Shown piece after piece: positions 1 through 8,861 of a stretch of 64,000 bases of DNA. This stretch comes from JBBDWK01 sp040902885. GTDB lineage: Bacteria > Acidobacteriota > Terriglobia > Bryobacterales > Bryobacteraceae. The notes under the pieces were generated by a model. It was not told where the DNA came from and did no database searches. It saw only the letters and a program-made list of their open reading frames with translations. A program made the position numbers and the translations under genes. The stretch is taken from NCBI GenBank assembly GCA_040902885.1, contig JBBDWK010000037.1, positions 91,022 through 155,021 of the forward strand. Direction: 5' to 3'. How positions within the stretch are numbered: the stretch's first letter is position 1; each line of letters begins with the position of its first letter.

Positions 1-1641
1 GGAAACGGCGACTTCACGGCCGACGACGAGGTCGGGATAAACCAGTTTGCGGCGATGGTCTCCCTGGCCCTGGAGAGCGAGTACTTCGAGCGTGTGGCCG
101 GAGCCAACGCACGCTCCTTCGAAGTGGCCAGCCGCAGGATGGATGACGTCCTCCAAAAACTGGACGTCATCTCCTGGGAAGCCAATTCGGACGGCCTCCA
201 TTTCACCTCCGTCAGCGGAAATGTGGAGAAACTGCTGGGCATCCCGCCAGCGCGGCTGATCGAGGAGCCGGAACTTCGCATGGAGTGCGTGGCGGACGAG
301 GATCGCGGGCGTGTGACCGACTTCCATCGTTCGCACATGAAGGAGGGACGATACTACACGTGCGAGTATCGCGCGAAGACGGCGGACGGGCGCGTCCTAT
401 GGCTCTGCGACGTGGTTTCGGGCGTCGGGCGGCGCAGGCGCGGCGTGACCATGAATGTCACCGAGCGCAAGGAACTCGAAGAGCGCCTGCTCCAAACGCA
501 GAAAACGGAAGGTCTGGCGCTGCTTTCCGGGACCGTGGCCCACGACTTCAACAACCTCCTGACGGCCATTCTGGGCGGCGCGAGTCTTGCGCTTGATTCT
601 TTGTCCCGGACGGATCCGGCACGGCCGATTCTCGAGAACGTGCTTTGCGCGGGAGAACGCGCGTCCGAAATCGCCGCGCAGTTGCTGAACTACTCGGGCC
701 GGAAGCGTTCGCCCTGGGGGCCGATCGATCTCTCGGAGCGCCTCGACGAAACCGCGCGTCTCATTCAGGCCTCGATCTCCAAGAAGGTTCGGCTTAACCT
801 CGATCTGGCAAGAGACCTTCCTCCCGTCGCAGGGGATTCGGCACAGATCCAGCAAGTGCTCATGAACCTTCTCATCAACGCGGGAGAGGCGATCGGCGAA
901 GCAGGGGGCGATGTTTATGTGGCCACCCGCATGCGCATAGTGAACATGGAAGAGATCCGGCGCTTGCACGCCCCGGATGGGTTTCCGCCCGGAGAGTACG
1001 TGTCGCTCGAAGTGCGGGATACCGGGTGCGGCATGGATGAAGCGACGCGGGAGAGGATCTTCAACCCCTTCTTCACCACGAAGGCGACGGGCCGCGGCCT
1101 CGGTCTGGCGGCCGTGGTGGCGATCGTGTACGGCCACAACGGAGCCCTGCACGTGACTAGCGCTCCATTCCAGGGGACGCGTTTCGAAGTTCTGCTTCCC
1201 GTCTCGCGCGAACGCCCGGCGGACGGCCGGGTCCTCTCCAGTCTCCGGGCGCTATCGGGCAAAGGAACCATCCTGGTGGTAGACGACGAAGAGGTGGTCC
1301 GGAACGCCGTGAAGGCCAGCCTGGAGCGATATGGCTACGACGTGCTGCTGGCGCGCAATGGCCTTGAGGCGGTCGCGGTTTTCCGCGAAGCCGCGGATGA
1401 AGTCGCGCTGATTGTGCTGGATCTCTTCATGCCTTCCATGAGCGGCGCGGAGGCGCTTGAGGAGATGCTCCGTATCCGCCCCGGAGTGCGCGCACTGGTC
1501 TTCAGCGGGTTGAGCGAGATGGAAGCGCTGAAGCACTTCACGGTGCGGGGCGTGAGTGGATTCATACAGAAGCCGCATACGGCGGCCCAGCTTGCCGCCA
1601 AGGTGAAAGGCGCGCTCTCCTCACAGGGGTCTCACCGGTAA
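1..1641 (+). CDS. hybrid sensor histidine kinase/response regulator, 5' partial
   Basis: The reading frame is open from the first base of the window, so the gene starts upstream; the ATG at 55 is internal. The first visible residues resemble the end of a GAF-like sensor domain. A PAS/PAC-like region follows, then a HisKA dimerisation helix with the phospho-acceptor His encoded at about 541 in VAHDFNNLLT, an HATPase domain with a DTGCGMD box and a GRGLGLA box, and a C-terminal receiver domain (ILVVDDEE, then the phospho-acceptor Asp in VLDLFMP). The layout is that of a cytoplasmic hybrid kinase that autophosphorylates and passes phosphate to its own receiver. The input signal and the final phosphorelay partner are not visible. 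The 3' end overlaps the convergent aldo/keto reductase by 10 bp. Confidence 0.9.
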   Translation, partial: GNGDFTADDEVGINQFAAMVSLALESEYFERVAGANARSFEVASRRMDDVLQKLDVISWEANSDGLHFTSVSGNVEKLLGIPPARLIEEPELRMECVADEDRGRVTDFHRSHMKEGRYYTCEYRAKTADGRVLWLCDVVSGVGRRRRGVTMNVTERKELEERLLQTQKTEGLALLSGTVAHDFNNLLTAILGGASLALDSLSRTDPARPILENVLCAGERASEIAAQLLNYSGRKRSPWGPIDLSERLDETARLIQASISKKVRLNLDLARDLPPVAGDSAQIQQVLMNLLINAGEAIGEAGGDVYVATRMRIVNMEEIRRLHAPDGFPPGEYVSLEVRDTGCGMDEATRERIFNPFFTTKATGRGLGLAAVVAIVYGHNGALHVTSAPFQGTRFEVLLPVSRERPADGRVLSSLRALSGKGTILVVDDEEVVRNAVKASLERYGYDVLLARNGLEAVAVFREAADEVALIVLDLFMPSMSGAEALEEMLRIRPGVRALVFSGLSEMEALKHFTVRGVSGFIQKPHTAAQLAAKVKGALSSQGSHR

Positions 1642-2666
1642 ATCCCCAGGTACCGATCCGGCGCCGCGGGTGGAATCGCTGCTACGCCGAGATTCTCCGT
1701 CACGTGCTCCTCCCGGCTCATGCCTACCAGTGCTACGGCGATGCCCGGCGTGGAGCGGGTGAACTGGATGGCGCGCTGCGCGTCCGTCCTCGGGCCGGGG
1801 AGATGCGCCGGCAGCGCTTCGGGCAGATCGTGCGTCAGCCGGGCCTGCATCAGCGTCGCGCTGGCCACCACCATAAGCCCCTCGCGGTCCGCGGCTTCGA
1901 GCACCGTCGGCCCGCCATCCTCGCGTCTCATGAAGGCCTCCGCCATCGCCAGGTTCAACGGCACCTGGATGAAGCGAAAGTGATGCTCCGCGCCGCCCGC
2001 TTCTCGCGCAATCCGAACCATCTCGCCCACGTCCAGCATGCCCGGCTTGCGAAAGCCGTCCCAGGTCGCGGCGCCGTACCCTGCAATCTTTCCCTGGGCT
2101 ACCAGGCTTTCGAGGCGATCGAACGCGGCACGAATTCGCGGCAGAAACTCCTCGCGCGGAACGAAGCCCAGTTGCGTTTCAGGATTGTGGAGGTAGAAGA
2201 CGTCGATAGTGTCGAGGTCCAGGTTGGCGCGGCTGCGATCAATCTGGTCGGCCAGAAAATCGGGCGCCATGGAGTGCATCCGCCCCACGACATCGGGCGG
2301 CCGCACGACGGCGGCGTCGATGGCCCCGGGCGTCAGAAACCCGGCCTTGGTGCAGACGGCGATCTCTTCGCGCGCGAAGCCTTCGGCAAATGCCTGCCGC
2401 AACGCCGCGCCGATGCTCCGCTCGGAGCGCTGATGCCGGTAGTTGATCGCCGTATCCAGGAAATTGACGCCGCCGCGGACGGCAGCGAGCACGGCGGCGG
2501 CGTACCTTCGGTCCGTTTCGTCGTCCGCGTTTCCCAGATACGTTCCCAGGCCGAGCGAGGAGACCTGAAGCCCGCCCGCCTCGCGATAGAAGCCCGCGTC
2601 GCGATAAGCGGGGAAACGGGCGGCGTAACGCTTTGTCCCGTCGGGCGTGGCCCGGCCGATGGTCAT
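1632..2666 (-). CDS. aldo/keto reductase
   Basis: This 344-residue protein has the (alpha/beta)8 aldo/keto reductase fold and is predicted to be an NADPH-dependent carbonyl reductase in the cytoplasm. The catalytic tetrad can be traced: Asp71 and Tyr76 in FLDTAINYRH, Lys107 in AVCTKAGF, and His160 in FYLHNPE. The LGLGTYLGN segment near residue 38 is the typical first strand and loop. About 25 residues precede the usual family start, so the true start may be slightly downstream of the ATG used here. It lies 36 bp downstream of a second aldo/keto reductase on the same strand, so the two may be co-transcribed. The substrate cannot be predicted. Confidence 0.9.
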   Translation of the reverse strand: MTIGRATPDGTKRYAARFPAYRDAGFYREAGGLQVSSLGLGTYLGNADDETDRRYAAAVLAAVRGGVNFLDTAINYRHQRSERSIGAALRQAFAEGFAREEIAVCTKAGFLTPGAIDAAVVRPPDVVGRMHSMAPDFLADQIDRSRANLDLDTIDVFYLHNPETQLGFVPREEFLPRIRAAFDRLESLVAQGKIAGYGAATWDGFRKPGMLDVGEMVRIAREAGGAEHHFRFIQVPLNLAMAEAFMRREDGGPTVLEAADREGLMVVASATLMQARLTHDLPEALPAHLPGPRTDAQRAIQFTRSTPGIAVALVGMSREEHVTENLGVAAIPPAAPDRYLGIYR

Positions 2667-2702
2667 TCCTGCATTGTAGCGCCCGCGCCAACGCCCGCTT
2701 CG

Positions 2703-3677
2703 CTACGCAGCCGAATAGAAATTGCGCTCCCAGCGGTGCTTGTCGAGTTTCTCCATCACCTCAGCCGGCAAAGGTCCCCGGTCCGGCACGGCGCAGTTAG
2801 CCTCTACATTCCGGCGGGATCGCATGCCTGGAATCGCGGTGGAAACGGCTGGATGAGTGAGACAAAAGCGCAGCGCTATCTCGGGCAGCTCGTCCGTCCC
2901 GATGTTCAAGTCGGCCTCCAGCGCGTTCACGCGATCCACGACCTGCTTTTTACGGTCGCCGCTAAAGTAGCGCGACCGGAAGTCGGATGGATCCCACGCG
3001 CTCTGCTCCGTGATGCGGCCCGTCAAGCTGCCTTCATCGAACGGCACGCGCGCGATTACGCCCACGTTGCGCGCCTGCGTCAATGGAAACAGGCGCTCTT
3101 CCGCCGAGCGGTCGAAGATGTTGTAGATCACCTGAACGGAATCGATCAGGCCGGTTTCGATCGCCTCCAGCGCGGTGTTTGGCTGATGATCGTTGATGGA
3201 GACGCCGACGGCTTTCACCTTGCCCGAGCTCTTCATGTCTTCGAATGCGCGGCGCCACTCGTCGCGGCCGATCCATTCCGGGTTCCACACGTGGAGCTGC
3301 TGCAGGTCGATCTGTTCCAGGCCCAAATTCCGCAGGCTCTGCTCGGTCGATTCCATGATGTAGCTGTACGGAAATACCTCGTCCATAGGGGTCTCGGGAT
3401 GGGCGGGCCAGACGCGGTTCTTGGGCGGCACTTTCGTTGCCACGTATATCTTGTGGTCCGTTTCACGAACCACCTGGCCAACCAGCCGCTCGCTGTGCCC
3501 TTCTCCATAAGCCAGCGCGGTATCGATGAAGCTCAGGCCCAGCTCGATGGCCCTCCGGAGGGCGGCCAGCGATTCCTCGTCCCTGCCGCCCGTCCACATG
3601 TTCCCGCCAATGCCCCACGCGCCGTAACCTACCTCACTTACTTCGTAGTCCGTTCGGCCAAGTCTCCTGTATCGCAT
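2703..3677 (-). CDS. aldo/keto reductase
   Basis: This 324-residue aldo/keto reductase was started at the ATG giving MRYRRLGRTD, because that is the canonical family N-terminus. The frame stays open for 146 further codons upstream, but that stretch is antisense to the exported-protein gene at 3741. The tetrad is Asp52 and Tyr57 in FIDTALAYGEG, Lys82 in VATKVPP, and His129 in LQQLHVWN. The length and the MRYRRLG start suit the general stress/oxidoreductase branch of the family (YhdN/IolS-like). The gene sits just upstream of, and on the same strand as, the aldo/keto reductase at 1632. The two are clearly different proteins rather than recent duplicates. Confidence 0.92.
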   Translation of the reverse strand: MRYRRLGRTDYEVSEVGYGAWGIGGNMWTGGRDEESLAALRRAIELGLSFIDTALAYGEGHSERLVGQVVRETDHKIYVATKVPPKNRVWPAHPETPMDEVFPYSYIMESTEQSLRNLGLEQIDLQQLHVWNPEWIGRDEWRRAFEDMKSSGKVKAVGVSINDHQPNTALEAIETGLIDSVQVIYNIFDRSAEERLFPLTQARNVGVIARVPFDEGSLTGRITEQSAWDPSDFRSRYFSGDRKKQVVDRVNALEADLNIGTDELPEIALRFCLTHPAVSTAIPGMRSRRNVEANCAVPDRGPLPAEVMEKLDKHRWERNFYSAA

Positions 3678-3740
3678 GCCTCCACTATTATCCTTCGGTA
3701 GCGACGGGCTTGCCAGAGCGCGGTAAAATTGAAAGTAGTT

Positions 3741-4547
3741 ATGCGCAGTATCGTCGCGGCCCTGGTTTTGTTTGCCATCCCCGCCTTCGCGGCCAGCCTC
3801 AAACTTTACCTGAAAGACGGCAGTCACCAGATTGTCCGGGAGTATAAAGTGACCGGCGACCGTGTGCGGTTCTATAGCTTGGAGCGCAGCGATTGGGAGG
3901 AAATTCCCGCCGATCTGGTGGACTTGAAGCGGACGGAGCGGGAACAGACGGATCGGCAGGAGACGCTGGCTCGCGAGTCGGCCCTGGTGGCGGCCGAAGA
4001 GAAGGCCGAGAGGGTATTGCTCAAGGAAATTGCCCAGGTGCCCGTCACGGCCGGAGTCTTTTGGCTGAACGGGAAAGAGATCAAGCGCATGCCCTCGGCG
4101 GAATCGAAGCTGCACACCAACAAAGGCCGCTCGATACTGAAGGTGCTCTCACCGGTTCCCGTGGTAGCTGGCAAAGGCACGGTGGAGATTGAGGGCGAGC
4201 AGTCCGAAAATCTCATCGCCCAGGATCGTCCCGAGTTCTACATCCGGCTGCTGGTCGAGGAACGGTTCGGCATCGTGCGTTTGACGCCGCGCAAGGGCCG
4301 GCGCATCGTCGAGCGGGTGACCATCGTTCCCATCACGAAGGAGTACCTCGAGGAGCAGGATACGGTGGAAGTGTTCCGCCACCAACTGGAGGAGACGCTC
4401 TACAAGATCTGGCCCACCAATCCGCTTGCCCCCGGAGAGTATGCCGTGGTGCAGTATACCGAAGGCAAGATGAACATACAGATCTGGGATTTTTCCATTC
4501 GTCCGGAGGCGCCGCCGAACCCGCAGGCTACTTCTGGGCGCGACTGA
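3741..4547 (+). CDS. exported protein of unknown function
   Basis: The gene encodes 268 residues beginning MRSIVAALVLFAIPAFA, a clear Sec signal peptide with an AFA-type cleavage site. A TTG twelve bases upstream is in frame but would put four extra residues before the signal. The mature part starts with LKLYLKDGSHQIVREYKV, has a charged Glu/Arg-rich stretch that could be a coiled coil at about residues 60-95, and then a beta-rich region. No catalytic motif is visible. I recognise it only as an acidobacterial-type periplasmic or surface protein. Its 3' end overlaps the convergent DUF4097 gene by 20 bp, so both probably share a compact termination zone. Confidence 0.75.
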   Translation: MRSIVAALVLFAIPAFAASLKLYLKDGSHQIVREYKVTGDRVRFYSLERSDWEEIPADLVDLKRTEREQTDRQETLARESALVAAEEKAERVLLKEIAQVPVTAGVFWLNGKEIKRMPSAESKLHTNKGRSILKVLSPVPVVAGKGTVEIEGEQSENLIAQDRPEFYIRLLVEERFGIVRLTPRKGRRIVERVTIVPITKEYLEEQDTVEVFRHQLEETLYKIWPTNPLAPGEYAVVQYTEGKMNIQIWDFSIRPEAPPNPQATSGRD

Positions 4548-5280
4548 TCCGCACGTTTCCGTTGACGTTTTTCATCTCGATGCGTGCGCCTCCCGCGCCG
4601 AGAACCGCCTCCACATTGGCTCCCACCGGTCCGATTCGCCGTGTCGCCAAGTCGAAGTCGCTGGAGATGGTGCCGTGTACCGTGGAAGCGGAGAGTTGCG
4701 CGCCGGCCTCTTGCGGCAAAGCCAGCAAGAGACTTCCGTTGACGGAATTGAGGGCCACCGACCGCGCTGGGGCAAGGCTCCGAAAGCTCGCCTCCACTCC
4801 TCCGTTTACGGTCGAAAGCTTCGCATCGCCGCCCAAATCCCGCGCACGGACCGCGCCATTGACGCTGGACGCCTCCACGCTGCCGGTGACGCCTTCCACC
4901 TCGATAGCGCCGTTCACCAGCTTGATCTTCTCCAGGCTGGCGCCGCGGGGGGCGGTAATGGTGTACTCCACGCTGCCTCCGTTGCGGCGGTCTTCCTGGT
5001 AGCGTGTGCGAATGTGAATGCTCTCGGACTGAGAATCCACTTCGATCCGCATATTCTCCAACTGCTCGCGCGCCTCGGCCCGCTTGATGGCGTCAACGCG
5101 AATCTCGCTGCGATCCCAAACGGCGATCCGCACGCCGCCGTTGACGTTCTCCAGACTGACGCGCCCGCTGGGGGAAAGCGAATAGGTCTGGTGAAACTCC
5201 TCCGTGACGCGCGTGGGTTCGAGCGCCACCGCGACGGCTGTAAGTGCAATCAGAACGGGGGCTAAACTTAGCGGCTTCAT
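4528..5280 (-). CDS. DUF4097 family exported beta-helix protein
   Basis: This 250-residue protein has a signal peptide (MKPLSLAPVLIALTAVAVA) followed by short repeated beta units containing NVNGGVRI, LVNGAIEVEGV, SSVNGAVRARDL, STVNGGVEASF, NSVNGSLLLAL and NVNGNVRISR. This recurring V-N-G pattern is characteristic of DUF4097 (adhesin-like) proteins, which are predicted to form a right-handed beta-helix. The ATG at 5280 was chosen because an AGGAGG ribosome site lies 8 bases before it; the in-frame TTG one codon upstream is too close. DUF4097 proteins are often found near anti-sigma or envelope-stress genes, but none is visible here. The precise function is unknown. Confidence 0.88.
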   Translation of the reverse strand: MKPLSLAPVLIALTAVAVALEPTRVTEEFHQTYSLSPSGRVSLENVNGGVRIAVWDRSEIRVDAIKRAEAREQLENMRIEVDSQSESIHIRTRYQEDRRNGGSVEYTITAPRGASLEKIKLVNGAIEVEGVTGSVEASSVNGAVRARDLGGDAKLSTVNGGVEASFRSLAPARSVALNSVNGSLLLALPQEAGAQLSASTVHGTISSDFDLATRRIGPVGANVEAVLGAGGARIEMKNVNGNVRISRAQK

Positions 5281-5333
5281 CAAAAATTCCTCCTGTCAGG
5301 CCTTGGACGAAGCGGGAGGGAAATGGTGAGGCG

Positions 5334-5993
5334 CTATTTATGCACAGGTTCGGGGGCCGGCTTGCGGCTCCGGAAATACTCGACCACAATCGGCATTACG
5401 GAGAGGAAGATAATTCCGAGGATCACCTTCTCGATGTGCCTGGCCACCCAGGGTATGCTGCCCAGAAAGTAGCCCAGCGAGGTCATCAGGAGCACCCAGC
5501 CGATGCCGCCGAAAACGTTGAAGGAGATAAAGCGGACGTAATTCATCTCCGCGACGCCCGCGACAAATGGCGCGAAGGTGCGGATTATAGGAACAAAGCG
5601 AGCGTAAATGATGGTCTTTCCGCCGTGCTTTTCGTAAAAATCGCGCGTCCGGAGCAGGTGCTCCCGGCGGACAAAGCGGGAATTCGGACGGTCGAAGATG
5701 TAGGGCCCAGTGCGGCGGCCGAGCGCATATCCCACCGTGTCGCCGGCAATAGCCGCGGCCATCAATGTGACATTGAGCGCCAGGAAATTCAGCTTTCCCG
5801 CGCCGGACAGCACCCCGAGAAGAAATAATAAGGAGTCTCCCGGAAGGAAAAATCCCACGAGCAGTCCGGTCTCGGCGAATACGATGGCGAAGAGGATCGC
5901 ATAGCCCATCCAGCCCGTAAGCACCGGGGTGAGGGCCTCGATCAGGCGCGCAGGCTGGAGCAGCGTGCGGATGAAGTCGATCAGATCTGTCAT
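5334..5993 (-). CDS. DedA family membrane protein
   Basis: The product is 219 residues with the DedA/SNARE-associated fold. Visible hallmarks are the ETGLLVGFFLPGDSLLF segment near residue 42, the GDTVGYALGRRTGP loop, the KHGGKTIIYARFVPIIRTF segment, and the VFGGIGWVLLMTSLGYFLG helix pair. DedA proteins are polytopic inner-membrane proteins implicated in undecaprenyl-phosphate and phospholipid recycling and in membrane homeostasis. The gene follows the PpiD-like gene with 10 bp between them on the same strand, so it is probably in one transcript with that envelope-folding factor. Both would act at the inner membrane. The annotation as DedA is secure; the exact lipid substrate is not. Confidence 0.94.
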   Translation of the reverse strand: MTDLIDFIRTLLQPARLIEALTPVLTGWMGYAILFAIVFAETGLLVGFFLPGDSLLFLLGVLSGAGKLNFLALNVTLMAAAIAGDTVGYALGRRTGPYIFDRPNSRFVRREHLLRTRDFYEKHGGKTIIYARFVPIIRTFAPFVAGVAEMNYVRFISFNVFGGIGWVLLMTSLGYFLGSIPWVARHIEKVILGIIFLSVMPIVVEYFRSRKPAPEPVHK

Positions 5994-6003
5994 AAGGACG
6001 GGC

Positions 6004-7929
6004 TCAGCTGCCGTAAACCGACGTCAAATTCTTAACCACGTCCTGGTAAATCTTGACCTTTCCTTCCTGAACCAACTGCTGGCGGAGGCCGTCCTCGAAC
6101 AGCTCGATGCGCTCGCGTCCTTTCCTTTGACGCAGCTCCGTCTCGATAGCGGACCGCTCGGCGGCGAGGCCGGCCATGTCCGCGGGCTTCCGCTCCAGAA
6201 TCTTCGCAATCACCCGGCTGTCGGCTATGGGCATCGGCCCAACGAGGGAACCGACAGGCTTTGCGAACACATCCGGAAATTGCATCCCCTGCCCCAGGCC
6301 TTCAATATTGCCTTCGCGAGTGAAGTCCCCGGAGGTTTTGAATTCCAGTCCCATGGCGCTGGCGGCCCGCTTCAGGTCACCGTCCATCGCCTTGGTTTTC
6401 TCCAGCAGCTCATTCGCCTTCTCGCCAACCAGACCGTTGGACTTGTTCGCTGTCAGAACGTTGCGAATTTGCGATTCCACTTCCTGCAACGCGGACTGCT
6501 GGGGAGCGATGACCTCGGTCACCAGCGCGATCGCGTACCTGTTCCCGCCGATCGTGACCGGCTGCGATATTTCGCCCTTTTGGAGAGAGCCGACCGCGCC
6601 TTGCAATTCGGGGCTCGGGCCAATCTCCGGAAGCGAGTCTCCGACGCCAATCTTCTCGGCCTTCACCAGCAATACGCCGGCTTGTTTCGTAACCTCTTCC
6701 AGACGGGGCGGATTTTGGCGCATGGCGGTCTGCGCGGAGTCCATCAGGCTCTCGATCTTCTGGTTCACACGCTCACGCCGCGCCTCTTCGGCCAGCTCCT
6801 TCCGGGCTTCTTCAAACGGGCGCAGGCGAGCTTCTTCCTTTTCCATCACCTGCAGAATGTGATACCCGTATTCGGTCTGGATTACCCCGCTGAACTGCTT
6901 GGGCTTGAGCGAGTAGGCGGCGTCCTCGAAAGTCTTCACCGTCTGGCCGCGAACCACCCAGTCCAGGTCGCCACCTCTCTCCGCCGAACCGGGATCGTCG
7001 GAGTTCTTCCGGGCCAAATCCGCAAAATCCGCGCCGCCCTTGATCTGCTTCAGAAGGTCCTCGGCGCGAGTCTTGATCTTGGCCTGCTCCTCGGCCGATT
7101 TGCCAGTGGTGGTCAGAAGGATGTGCCGGACTTTCACGCGCTCGCCGCTGCGGAACCGGTCTTTATTCGCGTCGTAAGCGCGGCGCAGATCCTCGTCGCC
7201 CACCGCGACCTCGGCGCCCGCCTTCGACGGGTCGATCACCAGAATCTGGAGGCTGCGTTTTTCGGGCGTCTGGAATGTGGACTTGTTGGCATTGTAGTAA
7301 GTTTCAATCTCGGCGGGGGTCACTTGCACCTGGGAGCGAAACTTTTCCGGACTCACCCTTACATACTGGATCAGCGCCTTTTCCGCGCGGCGGCGGTATT
7401 CCCGCTCAATTTCAGCCGGCGTCACCACCACGCCGCTCAGCACGATTCCGCGCAGCCGGTTCACCAGGAGTTGGCGGGCCATATTGGCCTCGAACTCGGG
7501 AATATTCGTGTTCTGCTGGTTTAGAAAAGCGGCGTAGACGTCCCTGCCGATGAATTTACCGTCCTGGAACAACTGAGGAATCACGTCGCGGATGGCCTCG
7601 GCGGTCTGCTCCTCCGTGACTTCGAAACCCAGGCGGCGCGCTTCGTACGCCATAATACGCTCGGTGATCAGCTGGTCGACTAGTTGCGGCACGTAGATGT
7701 ACATCATCTCGCGCGGCACGTTGCGGTTCCGTTGCAGGTTGGCGAGGGCGAGCTGGGCTTCCCGCAGGGTAATCCTGTCCCCGCCGATCTCAGCCACCGC
7801 GCCTTGCGTGCCCGATCCCGATCCGTAGGACGGAATGAGCGTCACCACCATGGACAGCGCTACCAGCATCAGCAGCGCGCCGAGCAGATAGCGCACGGCT
7901 TTGTCACGGCTGCGAAACAAGTCAAACAT
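6004..7929 (-). CDS. PpiD/SurA-like peptidyl-prolyl cis-trans isomerase
   Basis: The 641-residue protein has an N-terminal membrane anchor (about residues 12-30, YLLGALLMLVALSMVVTLI) and then a periplasmic SurA-N-type region with ITLREAQLALANLQRN and the LINERIMAYEARRLG-like helix. The parvulin rotamase domain spans about 260-370 (VRHILLTTTG, GGDLDWVVRGQ, TEYGYHILQV). A second PPIase-like domain with weaker conservation follows. The architecture matches PpiD, a membrane-bound foldase that helps proteins leaving the Sec translocon. An AAGGAG site lies 11 bases before the ATG. It precedes dedA with 10 bp spacing. The two TonB receptor systems nearby are typical of cells with heavy outer-membrane protein traffic. 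Confidence 0.92.
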   Translation of the reverse strand: MFDLFRSRDKAVRYLLGALLMLVALSMVVTLIPSYGSGSGTQGAVAEIGGDRITLREAQLALANLQRNRNVPREMMYIYVPQLVDQLITERIMAYEARRLGFEVTEEQTAEAIRDVIPQLFQDGKFIGRDVYAAFLNQQNTNIPEFEANMARQLLVNRLRGIVLSGVVVTPAEIEREYRRRAEKALIQYVRVSPEKFRSQVQVTPAEIETYYNANKSTFQTPEKRSLQILVIDPSKAGAEVAVGDEDLRRAYDANKDRFRSGERVKVRHILLTTTGKSAEEQAKIKTRAEDLLKQIKGGADFADLARKNSDDPGSAERGGDLDWVVRGQTVKTFEDAAYSLKPKQFSGVIQTEYGYHILQVMEKEEARLRPFEEARKELAEEARRERVNQKIESLMDSAQTAMRQNPPRLEEVTKQAGVLLVKAEKIGVGDSLPEIGPSPELQGAVGSLQKGEISQPVTIGGNRYAIALVTEVIAPQQSALQEVESQIRNVLTANKSNGLVGEKANELLEKTKAMDGDLKRAASAMGLEFKTSGDFTREGNIEGLGQGMQFPDVFAKPVGSLVGPMPIADSRVIAKILERKPADMAGLAAERSAIETELRQRKGRERIELFEDGLRQQLVQEGKVKIYQDVVKNLTSVYGS

Positions 7930-8057
7930 TTGCGAGAATCTCCTTCGACTGGCGGATACTACCTATTGCGTTCCTCGCGCAGGCGCAAGGCGGCTTGCCG
8001 CGATTCTGCTTTGGATTCAGTACCAGTATAGCGAAAACCGGGATCGCGCCCGGCGGT

Positions 8058-8465
8058 CTACTCGGGCGGCAGAACCTTCAGACTGGAGGCCGCCATCTTG
8101 CCGGTCCGGTCCATGCCGAGCTCGTAGATCACCTTCACGTTTTGCGTCAGGTCCGTGGCGGAGCCTTCCGCCAGACGCGAGACGTGAAAGAACACATCCC
8201 GCCCGCCCTGGTCCGGGCGGATGAAACCGAATCCCTTGTCCTCGAAATACTTCACGACGGAGCCGGTTTGCACCTGAGGGCCGGAGTCTTCGCCTCCCTC
8301 GGTCTGGGCTGAGGGCGCGCGGCCGCTCTTATCCCCGACACCCTGCTTCACCAGAGCGAGATCGGCTTCGCTCCATTCCGCGGGTTCCTGGGTTTCTGCG
8401 GGTATTTTTAAGTTGGGGTTGCGCTTCTTTGCTTCTTCGAAAAGGCGTTTCTGTCTGGCGTTCAA
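8058..8465 (-). CDS. cold-shock-domain protein with N-terminal extension
   Basis: This 135-residue protein starts at a TTG (8465) preceded by GAGGA with about 7 bases spacing. Residues 1-65 are a charged, low-complexity extension beginning MNARQKRLFEEAKKRNP. Residues about 66-133 form a cold-shock domain: TGSVVKYFEDKGFGFIRP carries the RNP1-like GFGFI motif, and DVFFHVSRL carries the RNP2-like VFFH motif. The protein should bind single-stranded RNA or DNA. Free-standing CspA proteins are about 70 residues, so the extension is unusual. It follows the Tudor-like small gene by 17 bp on the same strand, which suggests a joint job on nucleic acids. Confidence 0.9.
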   Translation of the reverse strand: MNARQKRLFEEAKKRNPNLKIPAETQEPAEWSEADLALVKQGVGDKSGRAPSAQTEGGEDSGPQVQTGSVVKYFEDKGFGFIRPDQGGRDVFFHVSRLAEGSATDLTQNVKVIYELGMDRTGKMAASSLKVLPPE

Positions 8466-8482
8466 AAAAATTCCTCGTTCGC

Positions 8483-8710
8483 CTACTCGGCTGCCGCGCT
8501 TACGGTTTTCGGCTTGCGAGCCCGCGATGCGCGCTTCTCCACAGGAGGCTGACGGTCGCTCTTCTTCAGAGAGGACATCACCATAGTTGTGACGAACTTC
8601 TTCTCTCCGTGATCGTCGAACTTGATCACGATCCGTTCGTCGTTACTGGAGAGCACTGTCCCCAGCCCAAATTTCTGATGCTCAACCTGAGCGCCTTGAT
8701 TATATGCCAT
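8483..8710 (-). CDS. small PcrA/UvrD C-terminal Tudor-like protein
   Basis: This protein has only 75 residues. Its first 45 (GAQVEHQKFGLGTVLSS, then RIVIKFDDHGEKKFV) match the pattern of the C-terminal Tudor-like domain of PcrA/UvrD helicases, where a G-x-x-V-x-H-x-x-F-G-x-G-x-V core precedes a short beta barrel that contacts RNA polymerase. The last 25 residues are a basic tail (KKSDRQPPVEKRASRARKPK) likely to bind nucleic acid. No helicase is encoded here, so the domain stands alone. A GAGAGG-type ribosome site precedes the ATG. It is the first gene of a two-gene unit with the cold-shock protein. The domain call is pattern recognition, not a database match. Confidence 0.75.
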   Translation of the reverse strand: MAYNQGAQVEHQKFGLGTVLSSNDERIVIKFDDHGEKKFVTTMVMSSLKKSDRQPPVEKRASRARKPKTVSAAAE

Positions 8711-8749
8711 GATTTACCTCTCTGTGAAGGGTCTGAGAACCGGTGGGAT

Positions 8750-8781
8750 ATTATAAATCACAATAACTTTCTATCATGATA
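8750..8781 (-). promoter_or_regulatory. putative promoter/operator of the Tudor-like and cold-shock unit
   Basis: On the minus strand there is a perfect TATAAT box (8755 down to 8750), 40 bases before the start codon at 8710. The expected -35 position falls inside a perfect 10-base palindrome, TATCATGATA (8772-8781), with no good TTGACA. A palindrome over a weak -35 box suggests regulator binding, but no regulator can be named. Confidence 0.4.
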
Positions 8782-8788
8782 ACACGGG

Positions 8789-8825
8789 GCGAGCCGGGAT
8801 AGCCCGAAGGCATTTCCCGGCTCGC
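8789..8825 (-). terminator. hairpin downstream of TonB receptor 1
   Basis: The arms GCGAGCCGGGA (8789-8799) and TCCCGGCTCGC (8815-8825) pair perfectly over 11 bp with a 15-base loop. It lies 37 bp beyond the receptor stop codon. There is no clean T-tract after the stem, so it may be a weak terminator or a transcript-stabilising hairpin. Confidence 0.5.
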
Positions 8826-8861
8826 GTCCCTCCCCAAAGGGGATATTCAGGAGACGATTGA

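Noticed and set aside
1704..3701. 665-residue plus-strand frame across the two aldo/keto reductases
   Set aside because: It is antisense to two genes with complete catalytic tetrads and has the Arg/His/Gly-rich composition of a GC-rich shadow frame.
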